DNA of 31,302 nt from JBPESN01 sp051710625. Lineage in GTDB: Bacteria; Pseudomonadota; Gammaproteobacteria; Enterobacterales; Enterobacteriaceae. The position numbers and the translations under genes were made by a program. Position 1 is the stretch's first letter. Every line of letters starts with the position of its first letter. Below are positions 1-7,951 of the stretch, one piece after another. The notes below the pieces were generated by a model that saw nothing but the letters and a program-made list of their open reading frames with translations, was not told the origin of the DNA and searched no databases. The stretch lies in contig NZ_JBPESN010000027.1 of the NCBI RefSeq assembly GCF_051710625.1, forward strand, positions 1 to 31,302, written 5' to 3'.

Positions 1-234
1 TCAATGCGTTGTACCTTCTTCTTGAGCTCACGTATTTCGATTTGTTCCGGGGTTATAGGAGAGGCTTTTGGTGTTTTCCCCTGTCGCTCATCACGCAGTT
101 GTTTTACCCATTTCGTCATCGTAGAAAGGCCGACGTCCATGGCTTTTGCTGCTGGCGCGGCGGTGTAATTTTGGTCGACAACCAGTTGAGCGGATTCGCG
201 TTTGAATTCAGGACTAAAATTTCTTCTTTGTCAT
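1..234 (-). pseudogene. IS3-family transposase OrfA, 5' part, frameshifted near its start
   Basis: OrfA is the helix-turn-helix DNA-binding part of an IS3-type transposase. From ATG at 234 the frame reads MTKKKF and then stops at TAG. Removing one T from the TTTT run at about 217-220 joins this to a long frame containing SPEFKRESAQLVVDQNYT, then AAKAMDVGLSTMTKWVKQLR (the HTH), then ITPEQIEIRELKKKVQRIE (start of the leucine-zipper region). It runs off the window edge. The single-base insertion would block translation from the normal start, so this copy is probably inactive unless a downstream start is used. A sequencing error in the T run cannot be excluded. Confidence 0.8.
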
Positions 235-305
235 TGGTACACCCGTGTTGTTCTGAGGTGAGCATATCACCTCTGTTCAGGTGGCCAAATTCAGTGTGTC
301 ACTAC
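1..305 (-). mobile_element. IS3-family insertion sequence, left-end fragment (continues beyond the window)
   Basis: The minus strand shows the start of an IS3-family OrfA reading frame preceded by about 70 bases of non-coding leader that ends where the msrP homology begins. The outer end, read on minus, starts TGTAGTGACACACTG at about 303-306, which looks like the left terminal end of the element. The element lies directly against the truncated msrP coding sequence, so it inserted there or mediated a deletion. The rest of the element (rest of orfA, orfB, right end) lies outside the window, so its completeness and any target duplication cannot be judged. The family call rests on the OrfA protein. 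Confidence 0.8.
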
Positions 306-709
306 ACTCTGCCAGCTTCAGTAGCTTGTTGAGCTTAAAACCGATCCAGGGGATCACCATCGACCAGGCCTCCACGCAGCGCAGCCGGTAAATACGTTCT
401 TCCAGCGCGAACCGCTTGAAAATATCGGCCATGTCCAGCGTCATCGGTTTAGCCACCTCGCCGTCGATGCGGATCCGCCATCCCTCGGTTTTTAACCCAC
501 CTACGTGAGCGGCGGGGCCCGCCTTATCCAGCCCGAATTCGTAAAAGTTATTGTAACCGGTGACCTTGTCTACCAGCGTGAGCGGCGTTTTCAGGTGCCA
601 CGCCGCCGGTAGCAGCGGTAATGCCTAGCGCTTTCAGTACTTTGCGGCGCTGGAAAAACACGTCTTCAGCGGTGACGTTGGCCTCGCGTAAGGGGGGCAA
701 AGGTTTCAT
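306..709 (-). pseudogene. msrP: Protein-methionine-sulfoxide reductase catalytic subunit MsrP (YedY), N-terminal remnant
   Basis: MsrP is a periplasmic molybdenum-cofactor enzyme, Tat-exported, that works with the haem membrane protein MsrQ to repair oxidised methionines. The remnant starts at ATG 709 (GGAG about six bases upstream) with a short leader, an RRKVLKALGI twin-arginine-type segment, then a frame change and a loss of about 35-40 residues compared with E. coli. It then resumes with PLTLVDKVTGYNNFYEFGLD, RRFALEERIYRLRCVEAWSM-like cofactor-domain residues (variant FKRFALEERIYRLRCVEAWS) and WIGFKLNKLLKLAE, where the IS3 end cuts it. The cysteine of RCVEAW, the molybdenum ligand in the family, is still readable. 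About two thirds of the 334-residue protein is gone, and no msrQ is seen here. Confidence 0.85.
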
Positions 710-853
710 GACGGACTCCAGCGGAAAAATTTTAGTGCCGGTTTGTTTAAGTATGACGTATAAATTGCGTTTTTATTCGCTGACGGAAACGGCTATTTTT
801 AATGCAGCCCGTGAACGAATACCGGTAACCTTCTTTTGTTATGGAGTTCAGGG

Positions 854-2798
854 ATGCGACTCAACGTCCGACTCTCGGCCATGCTTTGTGCCCTGGTAAC
901 GCTGCTGATGCTGGCGGGCAGCGCATTAAGTTATTTCAGGTTACACCAGCAACGCCTGGACAGGCAGTTGACGGCGATGGCCGACAGTTTTGATCGCCGC
1001 CTGATGTTGACCGAGCCGCTGTCTTCCATAGCGCCCTGGCTGCCGCTGGCGATGGACAAGAGCCGGTATCACCCAAACTGGCGCTGCAACGCCAAGGGGA
1101 GACCGTTTACCGCTTGGCGTTGCCCGCCAGGCAACGGGCGCGGCGACCCGTTATCCGACACCCAGCGGCAGCGGGAATTGCCCTTGCCGCGCCATCCTGA
1201 TTACCGGTTGGTTATCTCCTAACACCGACACGCTGGCCAGCGATGTACATTCCCTGCGCGCAACCGCGCCGGTCAGCGTGGCACTGGGGTTAATCATCGT
1301 GTTTTTGTTCCTCGCCCTGCGCTGGCTGCGACGGCAAATACAGTTGCAAGAGTTGCTGGAAACACGCGCCAGACGCATTATCTACGGCGAGCGGGACAAC
1401 GTAGGTGAACAGCCGGATGAAATGCTCACTCTGACCAGCAGTGCGATTGATCGCCTGTTGCGCGATTTGGCGCAGGCGCGCGAGTAAGCAGCGTAGTCGG
1501 GTCGATATCTTGATCTTGATCCGCGCTTTCGCCGCCCAGGACGCGCGTACCGGTTTGACCAACCGGCAGTTGTTCGAGAGCCAACTGGCGCTGCAGCTTG
1601 AGGATAATCAGGATGTCGGCGCCCATGGCGTGGTGCTGTTGATTATGCGGCTGGCCGAGCGGGCTGGGGCCGACCCATGTCGCGGCGATTGACGACGCCT
1701 TGATCAATTTAGTGTCGGTATCGCTCAAACGCCATCCGGACGCGTTGCTGGTGCACTATTTTTCCGCGACGATCTGGCGATTCTGCTACCGCATCGCTCG
1801 TTAAAAGAGGCGAAATCGCTGACCCAACAACTGCTGGGGGCGCGCTGGCCACCCTGCCGGATATACCCGCCACCTGTTGCGACGATCTGCTGCATATCGG
1901 CGTAAGCGCCTACCGCCCCGGCCAGACGGCGGTGGAGGTGATGGAGAGCAGCGAACATGCCGCCCGCGAGGCGGGACTACAGGGGGGGCAACGGCTGGTC
2001 GGTCTACGATAACCGCGTGCCGCAGCAGGCGTGGGGCGGGGTAATGTCAAATGGCGCACCCTGCTAGAAAACACGCTGGCCGGCGGCGGCCCGCAACTGC
2101 TCATCCGTCCCGCTTTCGGCCGTGACGGCGCGCTCGATCATTACGTGGTTATCAATCGTATCCATGATGGCGGCGATAACCTTGACCGCCGCTGAATTAC
2201 TGCCGGTGATGCGTCAACTTGGCCTGGTGCAGGGTTATGAACGCCAGCAACTGCTACGTTTCATCGCGCTGTTGTCCCAATTGCCCGGGGTGGTGTTATC
2301 AATCGCGGTAAGTGTGAACTCACTCTTGCAGCGCGATTTCCGCCGCTGGTTGCGCGATGCCCTTATGCAGTGCGGTAAATTGATGCGTAGCCAAATTATG
2401 TTTGAACTTGTTGAGGCGGATCTCTGTCAACACTTGGAGCCGTTACGTCCGGCGCTGCGCCTGCTGGCCGCACTCGGTTGCCCGCTAACGGTCAACCGGG
2501 TGGGGGTGACCCTGGTCAGTATCGGTTATATCAGTCTGGTACCAATTTCGGTTATCAAACTGCATCCCGGTCTGGTGCGCGATATCGACCGGCGTCAGGA
2601 GAATCAGCTGTTCGTGCAAAGTTTGCCGGAAGCTTGCCTGGGCACCCGGACGCAGGTTTTTGCGACCGGCGTGCGCAGCGCGCGCGAGTGGCAAACCTTG
2701 CTGGATAATGCCGTGGCGGGGGCGAGAGAGATTTTTTCGCACCGATCGCGGCGTTAGGAGAGTTGCTAAAAAAATATTCACGATTTGATCCGAGATGA
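854..2798 (+). pseudogene. csrD: CsrD (YhdA), regulator of CsrB/CsrC RNA decay, multiply frameshifted
   Basis: CsrD is an inner-membrane protein with degenerate GGDEF and EAL domains that targets the CsrB and CsrC small RNAs for RNase E cleavage. The ATG at 854 follows GGAG at about 843-846. N-terminal residues MRLNVRLSAMLCALVTLLML form the first membrane segment. The second (GLIIVFLFLALRWLRRQIQL) is in another frame near 1287. The GGDEF-like part (AAQDARTGLTNRQLFESQLA) is near 1530 and the EAL-like part (IFELVEADLCQHLEPLRPAL, in variant form) is at 2122-2757. The true C-terminus (LKKYSRFDPR) is reached only after a further shift, at the TGA ending at 2798. The total span equals the 646-residue E. 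coli gene, so decay is by many small indels. It sits upstream of mreB, as in E. coli. Confidence 0.9.
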
Positions 2799-2889
2799 GT
2801 ATAAAAGTCCGTGCAAAAGTAACGTACAATACGCCTCAACAGCTTCACACGTTAGTAGGCGATCACAATGCATGAATAGGGGAATTTAC

Positions 2890-2918
2890 TTGATTCTGAC
2901 CCCTATATTCGTCATATT
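2890..2918 (+). promoter_or_regulatory. Candidate sigma-70 promoter upstream of mreB
   Basis: The 318-base stretch between the csrD stop (2798) and mreB (3117) holds no convincing gene. Within it TTGATT (2890-2895) is followed by a 17-base spacer and CATATT (2913-2918), a fair match to a sigma-70 promoter, leaving a leader of roughly 190 bases. The stretch is richer in A and T than its neighbours, as expected for a promoter region in front of a strongly expressed gene. Other weak -10-like boxes occur (for example GATAAT at 2935-2940), so the exact start site is uncertain. Confidence 0.3.
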
Positions 2919-3116
2919 GAACGTCAGAAAAAGTGATAATCTCGCACTTCGCCTGGCTAAAATCCGCAAAAGAAATTTCTTCGGTAAGTAAGAATGTTAA
3001 CGGGGACGTATTTTTCATAGAAGTCGCGCGTTTTTACGCCTTGTCGCTGCTTCTCGTGGTTGGTAAAGTAGGCGGATTTCATTTTTCGCCCCAGCTTGCA
3101 GGATTATCCTTCAGTT

Positions 3117-4160
3117 ATGTTTAAAAAATTTCGGGGCATGTTTTCCAATGACTTGTCCATCGACCTGGGTACCGCCAATACCCTCATTTATGTAAAAGGA
3201 CAGGGCATTGTCCTGAACGAACCTTCCGTCGTTGCCATTCGTCAGGACCGCGCCGGCTCACCGAAAAGCGTTGCGGCCGTCGGCCATGAAGCTAAGCAGA
3301 TGCTGGGACGTACGCCCGGCAACATCGCGGCCATCCGGCCGATGAAGGATGGCGTTATCGCCGATTTCTTCGTCACCGAGAAAATGCTGCAGCACTTTAT
3401 CAAACAGGTCCACAGCAACAGCTTCATGCGGCCCAGCCCGCGCGTGCTGGTCTGCGTTCCGGTGGGGGCGACCCAGGTAGAGCGCCGAGCGATTCGCGAA
3501 TCCGCGCAGGGCGCAGGCGCGCGAGAAGTGTTTTTGATTGAAGAACCCATGGCTGCCGCCATCGGCGCCGGCCTGCCGGTCTCTGAAGCGACGGGATCGA
3601 TGGTGGTGGATATCGGCGGCGGTACCACCGAGGTCGCGGTTATTTCGCTTAATGGCGTGGTGTACTCTTCTTCCGTGCGCATTGGCGGCGATCGCTTCGA
3701 TGAAGCTATTATTAACTATGTGCGCCGCAATTACGGCTCGCTGATAGGCGAAGCCACGGCGGAGCGGATTAAACACGGTATCGGTTCCGCCTATCCGGAT
3801 GACGAGGTGCGCGAGATTGAAGTGCGTGGCCGCAATCTGGCCGAGGGCGTGCCGCGCGGTTTCACCCTGAACTCGAACGAGATTCTGGAAGCGCTGCAGG
3901 AGCCGTTAACCGGTATCGTGAGTGCGGTGATGGTGGCGCTGGAACAGTGCCCGCCAGAGCTGGCCTCCGATATCTCCGAGCGCGGTATGGTGCTTACCGG
4001 CGGCGGTGCTTTGCTGCGTAACCTCGATCGCCTGCTGATGGAAGAAACCGGCATCCCGGTTGTGGTGGCGGAAGATCCGCTCACCTGCGTCGCCCGCGGT
4101 GGGGGCAAGGCACTGGAGATGATCGATATGCACGGCGGTGATTTGTTCAGCGAAGAATAA
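3117..4160 (+). CDS. mreB: Rod-shape-determining actin-like protein MreB
   Basis: MreB polymerises on the inner face of the cytoplasmic membrane and positions the elongasome (MreCD, RodA, PBP2, RodZ) that builds the lateral cell wall. The 347-residue product has the same length as in E. coli and differs by few residues as far as I recall. The actin-fold nucleotide motifs are intact: DLGTANT near residues 14-20, DIGGGTTE near 165-172, IGGDRFDE near 191-198 and LTGGGALL near 295-302. The N-terminal MFKKFRGMF amphipathic segment supports ATG 3117; an upstream in-frame ATG (3096) would add seven unconserved residues. It heads the mreBCD operon, separated from mreC by a hairpin. No defect is visible, in sharp contrast with both flanks. 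Confidence 0.98.
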   Translation: MFKKFRGMFSNDLSIDLGTANTLIYVKGQGIVLNEPSVVAIRQDRAGSPKSVAAVGHEAKQMLGRTPGNIAAIRPMKDGVIADFFVTEKMLQHFIKQVHSNSFMRPSPRVLVCVPVGATQVERRAIRESAQGAGAREVFLIEEPMAAAIGAGLPVSEATGSMVVDIGGGTTEVAVISLNGVVYSSSVRIGGDRFDEAIINYVRRNYGSLIGEATAERIKHGIGSAYPDDEVREIEVRGRNLAEGVPRGFTLNSNEILEALQEPLTGIVSAVMVALEQCPPELASDISERGMVLTGGGALLRNLDRLLMEETGIPVVVAEDPLTCVARGGGKALEMIDMHGGDLFSEE

Positions 4161-4169
4161 TCTGCCTCG

Positions 4170-4234
4170 AAAAGGGGGGGAACCGTCCGGGTGAATGCGG
4201 TAATGGGCAGTTCTAAACGGCGCCCCCCTTTTTT
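4170..4234 (+). terminator. Intrinsic terminator or attenuator between mreB and mreC
   Basis: AAAAGGGGGG (ending at 4180) can pair with CCCCCCTTTT (4223-4232). Inside this stem CCGT (4183-4186) can pair with ACGG (4217-4220). The descending arm runs into six T residues (4229-4234), as in a rho-independent terminator with a long apical loop of about 30 bases. It lies 10 bases after the mreB stop and 20 bases before mreC. As mreC has no other obvious promoter in so short a gap, partial termination is the likely role, letting MreB be made in excess over MreC and MreD. Confidence 0.6.
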
Positions 4235-4255
4235 ATTGAGGAAAACGCATAGTTT

Positions 4256-5308
4256 ATGAAGCCGATTTTCAGCAGAGGCCCTTCTCTGCAACTGCGGCTT
4301 TTTCTGGCGGTCATGGTGGCGATTGCCGCCATGACCGCCGACAGCCGGCTAGGGACATTCGTGAAAATCCGTACTTATATGGATACGGCCGCCAGTCCCT
4401 TCTACTTCCTGGCGAATGGCCCGCGTCAGATGCTGGATGATGTGTCGCAGACGCTGGCGACCCGCGCCCAGCTGGCGCTGGAAAACCGGGCGCTGCGCCA
4501 GGAGTTGCTGTTAAAGAACAGCGAGCAGCTGCTGCTGGGCCAGTATAAGCAGGAAAACGCCCGGCTGCGCGAGCTGCTGGGCTCGCCGCTGCGCCAGGAT
4601 GAACAGAAAATGGTCACCCAGGTGATCTCTACCAGTACCGATCCCTATAGCGACCAGGTGGTGATCGACAAGGGGGTGGATAATGGCGTTTATGTCGGCC
4701 AGCCGGTTATCAACGACAAAGGCGTGGTAGGTCAGGTGATTGCCACCAGCAAGCTGACCAGCCGCGTGCTGCTGATTTGCGACGCTTCCCATGCGCTGCC
4801 GATTCAGGTACTTCGCAACGATATCCGCGTGATCGTTGCCGGCAACGGTTGCACCGGGGATCTACAGCTGGAGCATTTGCCGGGCAATATCGATATCCAC
4901 GTCGGCGATGTGCTGGTGACCTCCGGTTTGGGCGGCCGCTTCCTGGAAGGGTATCCGGTAGCGGTGGTGTCCTCGGTAAAAGTTGATACCCAACGCGCCT
5001 ACACCGTTATTCAGGCTCGACCCGCCGCGAGTTTGCAGCGTTTGCGCTATCTGCTATTGCTATGGGGCACCGACCCGCACTGCGAAGTGCCGCTGCCGCC
5101 CGATGAGGTCCACAGGGTGGCCAATGAGCGCCTGATGCAGATGATGTCGCAGGTGCCGCCGCCGCCGGCCAGCGGCGTTGCCCAGTCCGCCGCGGGCGGC
5201 ACAGCGACCGAAGGCGCGGGCAGCGGCGGTCGTCAGGATGCCGCCGGCGCAGCCGAGAATCCGCCGCCGCGGCGGCCGTTATTCAGCGGCGCGGGAGGGC
5301 GGCAATGA
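4256..5308 (+). CDS. mreC: Rod-shape-determining protein MreC
   Basis: MreC is a bitopic inner-membrane protein whose periplasmic part links the MreB/MreD machinery to PBP2. The 350 residues show a short cytoplasmic start (MKPIFSRGPSLQLRLF), one membrane helix at about 13-30, a coiled coil at about 60-105 (LALENRALRQELLLKNSEQL, then YKQENARLRELLGSPLRQ), and the double beta-barrel region to about 275 (SDQVVIDKGVDNGVYVGQPV, NDIRVIVAGNGC, VGDVLVTSGLGGRF). A low-complexity Pro/Ala/Gly tail follows from about 300. E. coli MreC is 367 residues; the difference lies in this variable tail. The stop overlaps the mreD start as ATGA, indicating translational coupling. The gene appears fully functional. 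Confidence 0.97.
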   Translation: MKPIFSRGPSLQLRLFLAVMVAIAAMTADSRLGTFVKIRTYMDTAASPFYFLANGPRQMLDDVSQTLATRAQLALENRALRQELLLKNSEQLLLGQYKQENARLRELLGSPLRQDEQKMVTQVISTSTDPYSDQVVIDKGVDNGVYVGQPVINDKGVVGQVIATSKLTSRVLLICDASHALPIQVLRNDIRVIVAGNGCTGDLQLEHLPGNIDIHVGDVLVTSGLGGRFLEGYPVAVVSSVKVDTQRAYTVIQARPAASLQRLRYLLLLWGTDPHCEVPLPPDEVHRVANERLMQMMSQVPPPPASGVAQSAAGGTATEGAGSGGRQDAAGAAENPPPRRPLFSGAGGRQ

Positions 5309-5793
5309 ACCGGTATCACCGCCACAGCGGCTGGATCATTTGGCTCTCATTCCTTATCGCGATTGTTCTGCAAATTATGCCCTGGCCGCCGCAGCTGTAT
5401 CTTTTTCGCCCCTCCTGGCTCAACCTGCTGCTCATTTACTGGGTGATGGCGTTGCCGCATCGGGTTAATGTAGGCACCGGGTTTATCCTCGGGCTGATAA
5501 TGGATCTGATCCTCGGCTCAACGCTGGGCGTGCGCGCCCTGGCGCTCAGTATTCTCGCCTATCTGGTAGTATTTAAATTTCAGTTATTTCGCAACATGGC
5601 CCTTTGGCAACAGGCGCTGATTGTGATACTGCTGTCATTAACAACCCAGGTGATCGTGTTCTGGGCGGAATTTTTAGTGATTAATATTTCATTCCGCCCG
5701 GAAATATTCTGGAGCAGCGTGGTAGATGGCGTATTGTGGCCCTGGCTGTTTCTGCTGATGCGCAAAATACGCCGGCAATTTGCCGTGCGGTAG
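5305..5793 (+). CDS. mreD: Rod-shape-determining membrane protein MreD
   Basis: MreD is a small polytopic inner-membrane member of the elongasome that binds MreC and modulates its contact with PBP2. The 162-residue product is the usual length. It begins MNRYHRHSGWIIWLSFLIAI and contains about five hydrophobic helices (near residues 10-30, 35-55, 60-85, 95-120 and 135-152), with the conserved polar stretch RPSWLNLLLIYWVMALPHR and DLILGSTLGVRAL between them. It ends in basic residues (RKIRRQFAVR). ATG 5305 overlaps the mreC stop. maf follows 18 bases later but is broken, so the intact part of the operon ends here. Confidence 0.96.
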   Translation: MNRYHRHSGWIIWLSFLIAIVLQIMPWPPQLYLFRPSWLNLLLIYWVMALPHRVNVGTGFILGLIMDLILGSTLGVRALALSILAYLVVFKFQLFRNMALWQQALIVILLSLTTQVIVFWAEFLVINISFRPEIFWSSVVDGVLWPWLFLLMRKIRRQFAVR

Positions 5794-5811
5794 CGATAGA
5801 AGGAAACCGCA

Positions 5812-6384
5812 ATGACTGCGATATATCTGGCGTCTGCCTCGCCCCGGCACAGGGAATTACTGGCGCTGCTGGATGTCTTTTTTGTGGTGATTGCCGCCTG
5901 GTGGAAGAGCGGCGCCGGTCCGGGGAAAGCGCGCTAGACTACGTGTAGCGCCTGGCATGCGAGAAAGCGTGCGCCGGCGTGGCCTGCGCGCCGGAACCCC
6001 GGCCAATGTTAGGCGTCGACACCATCCATAGTGGTGCTCAAGCAACAGATGCTGGAGAAGCCGCAAGATTGTGGACATGCCCAGCAAATGCTGGCGCCGC
6101 TTTCCGGCCAGCACCATCAGGTGATAACCGCGGTGGCGGTGGCTGATATCAAGCGGGTAATGAGCCGTGTGATGGTGACTGACGTGACGTTTCGCGAGCT
6201 TACGTCGGTTGAGATCGACCGCTATATTGCTGGCGGCGAACCGATGGACAAGGCCGGCAACTATGGCATTCAGGGTAAAGGCGGCGCGTTCGTGCAATCG
6301 ATACGCGGCAGTTATCATGCCGTGGTGGGCTTGCCGCTGGTGGAAATCTGGGAACTGCTCGGTGAATTTAACGCTCAGATATGA
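5812..6384 (+). pseudogene. maf: Maf-family nucleotide pyrophosphatase YhdE, frameshifted
   Basis: YhdE is a Maf-type pyrophosphatase acting on dTTP and UTP or modified nucleotides and is usually the gene after mreD. ATG 5812 follows AAGGA, and the start MTAIYLASASPRHRELLALL is the Maf substrate-binding loop (S/A-S-x-S-P-R). The frame breaks soon after, around 5880-5900, with lost sequence and stops at TAG 5936-5938 and near 5946. Other frames then give RLACEKACAG, LGVDTI (the catalytic-Asp region), and from 6031 one clean frame with SGQHHQVITAVAVAD, MDKAGNYGIQGKGGAFVQ and GSYHAVVGLPLVEIWELLGE, to the normal TGA. The total span is near full length (190 codons; E. coli 197). It was probably co-transcribed with rng, 13 bases on. 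Confidence 0.9.
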
Positions 6385-6397
6385 GCAAGAGGAATCT

Positions 6398-7899
6398 ATG
6401 ACAGCTGAATTACTGGTCAACATCACGCCCTCCGAAACTCGGGTTGTTTATATAGATGGCGGTATCCTACAGGAAATCCATATCGAGCGGGAAGCGCGAC
6501 GTGGTATTGTCGGTAATATTTATAAAGGGCGGGTCAGCCGCGTGTTGCCGGGTATGCAGGCGGCGTTTGTCGATATCGGCCTGGATAAAGCCGCCTTTCT
6601 GCACGCTTCGGATATTATGCCCCATACCGAATGCGTGGCTGGCGAAGAACAAAAGAATTTTCAGGTTCGGGATATCGCCGAACTGGTGCGCCAGGGGCAG
6701 GATATTATGGTTCAGGTGGTGAAAGTTCCCCTCGGAACGAAAGGGGCGCGGCTGACCACCGATATCACGCTGCCGTCGCGTTATCTGGTCTTTATGCCCG
6801 GCGCCGCCCATGTGGGTGTATCGCAGCGTATTGATAGCGAGGCGGAGCGGGAGCGATTGAAACAAATCGTGGCGCAGTATTGCGATGAGCAGGGCGGTTT
6901 TATCATCCGTACCGCGGCCGAAGGTATCAGCAGTGAAGAACTGTCTCAGGATGGCGCCTTCCTTAAACGGCTCTGGACCAAGGTCATGAAGCGCAAGCGC
7001 CGCAATCAGACCCGCTATAGACTGCACGGGGAGTTGGCCCTCGCCCAGCGTTATTCTGCGGGACTTCGTCGGGGCGGCGCTGGACCGGATCTGCGTCGAT
7101 TCACGCCTGACGCACGAATTACTGCTAGAGTTTACCGCCGAATGTATTCCCGAGATGACCGCCAAGCTGGAATATTACAGCGGCAAACAACCGATTTTCG
7201 ATCTCTACGATGTGGAAAATGAAATCCAGTGCTCACTGGAACGTAAGGTGGAGTTGAAATTTGGCGGCTATCTGATCATCGATCAAACCGAGGCGATGAC
7301 CACTATCGATATCAATACGGGCGCCTTCGTCGGCCACCGCAATCTCGATGAAACGATCCAATACCAATATCGAAGCGACGCAGGCCATTGCGCGCCAGCT
7401 GCGGCTGCGTAATCTCGGCGGGATCATCATTATTGATTTTATCGATATGAGCAATGAGGAGCATCGCCGGCGGGTGCTGCATTCCCTTGAGCAGGCGCTG
7501 AGTAAAGATTGGGTGAAAACCGGTATCAACGGTTTCTCGCAATTGGGACTGGTGGAGATGACACGTAAACGCACACGTGAAAGTATTGAACATGTGCTGT
7601 GTAGCAAGTGTCCTACCTGTCACGGCCGCGGAACGGCGAAAACCATCGAAACAGTGTGCTATGAAATCATGCGCGAAATTGTGCGCGTCCACCATGCCTA
7701 TGACTCCGATCGTTTTCTGGTCTATGCCTCGGCTGCGGTGGGTGAGGCGCTCAAAAGCGATGAATCCCACGCGTTGGCGGAGGTGGAAATTCTCGTCGGC
7801 AAGCAGGTGAAGGTGCAAATTGAGCCGCTCTACAGCCAGGAGCAGTTTAATGTGGTAATGATGCAAGCCGTTGCCCTCATACAGATCCGTAACCAGTAA
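6398..7899 (+). pseudogene. rng: Ribonuclease G with two frameshifts
   Basis: RNase G is a single-strand endoribonuclease of the RNase E family that matures the 16S rRNA 5' end and turns over some mRNAs. ATG 6398 (AGGAA upstream) opens MTAELLVNITPSETRVVYID. The S1 domain (GNIYKGRVSRVLPGMQAAFV, DIGLDKAAFLHASDIMP) is at about 38-70. One extra base at about 7050 shifts the frame; a second change at about 7359, where two bases of a Phe codon are missing, shifts it again. Between them, QTEAMTTIDINTGAFVGHRN carries the catalytic aspartate region, and after them come GGIIIIDFIDM and the zinc-link CSKCPTCHGRG. All three blocks are otherwise well conserved, so inactivation is recent. No fragment contains both the S1 domain and the catalytic aspartates. 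Confidence 0.92.
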
Positions 7900-7951
7900 A
7901 AGCCGTCACGTCGGACGCGACGGCTGTGCAACAGCAAGCAAGGAGACAGGC

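Noticed and set aside
3242..3776. Two minus-strand frames of 146 and 172 codons inside mreB
   Set aside because: They lie fully within the highly conserved mreB coding sequence, and their translations are low-complexity mirror images of it.
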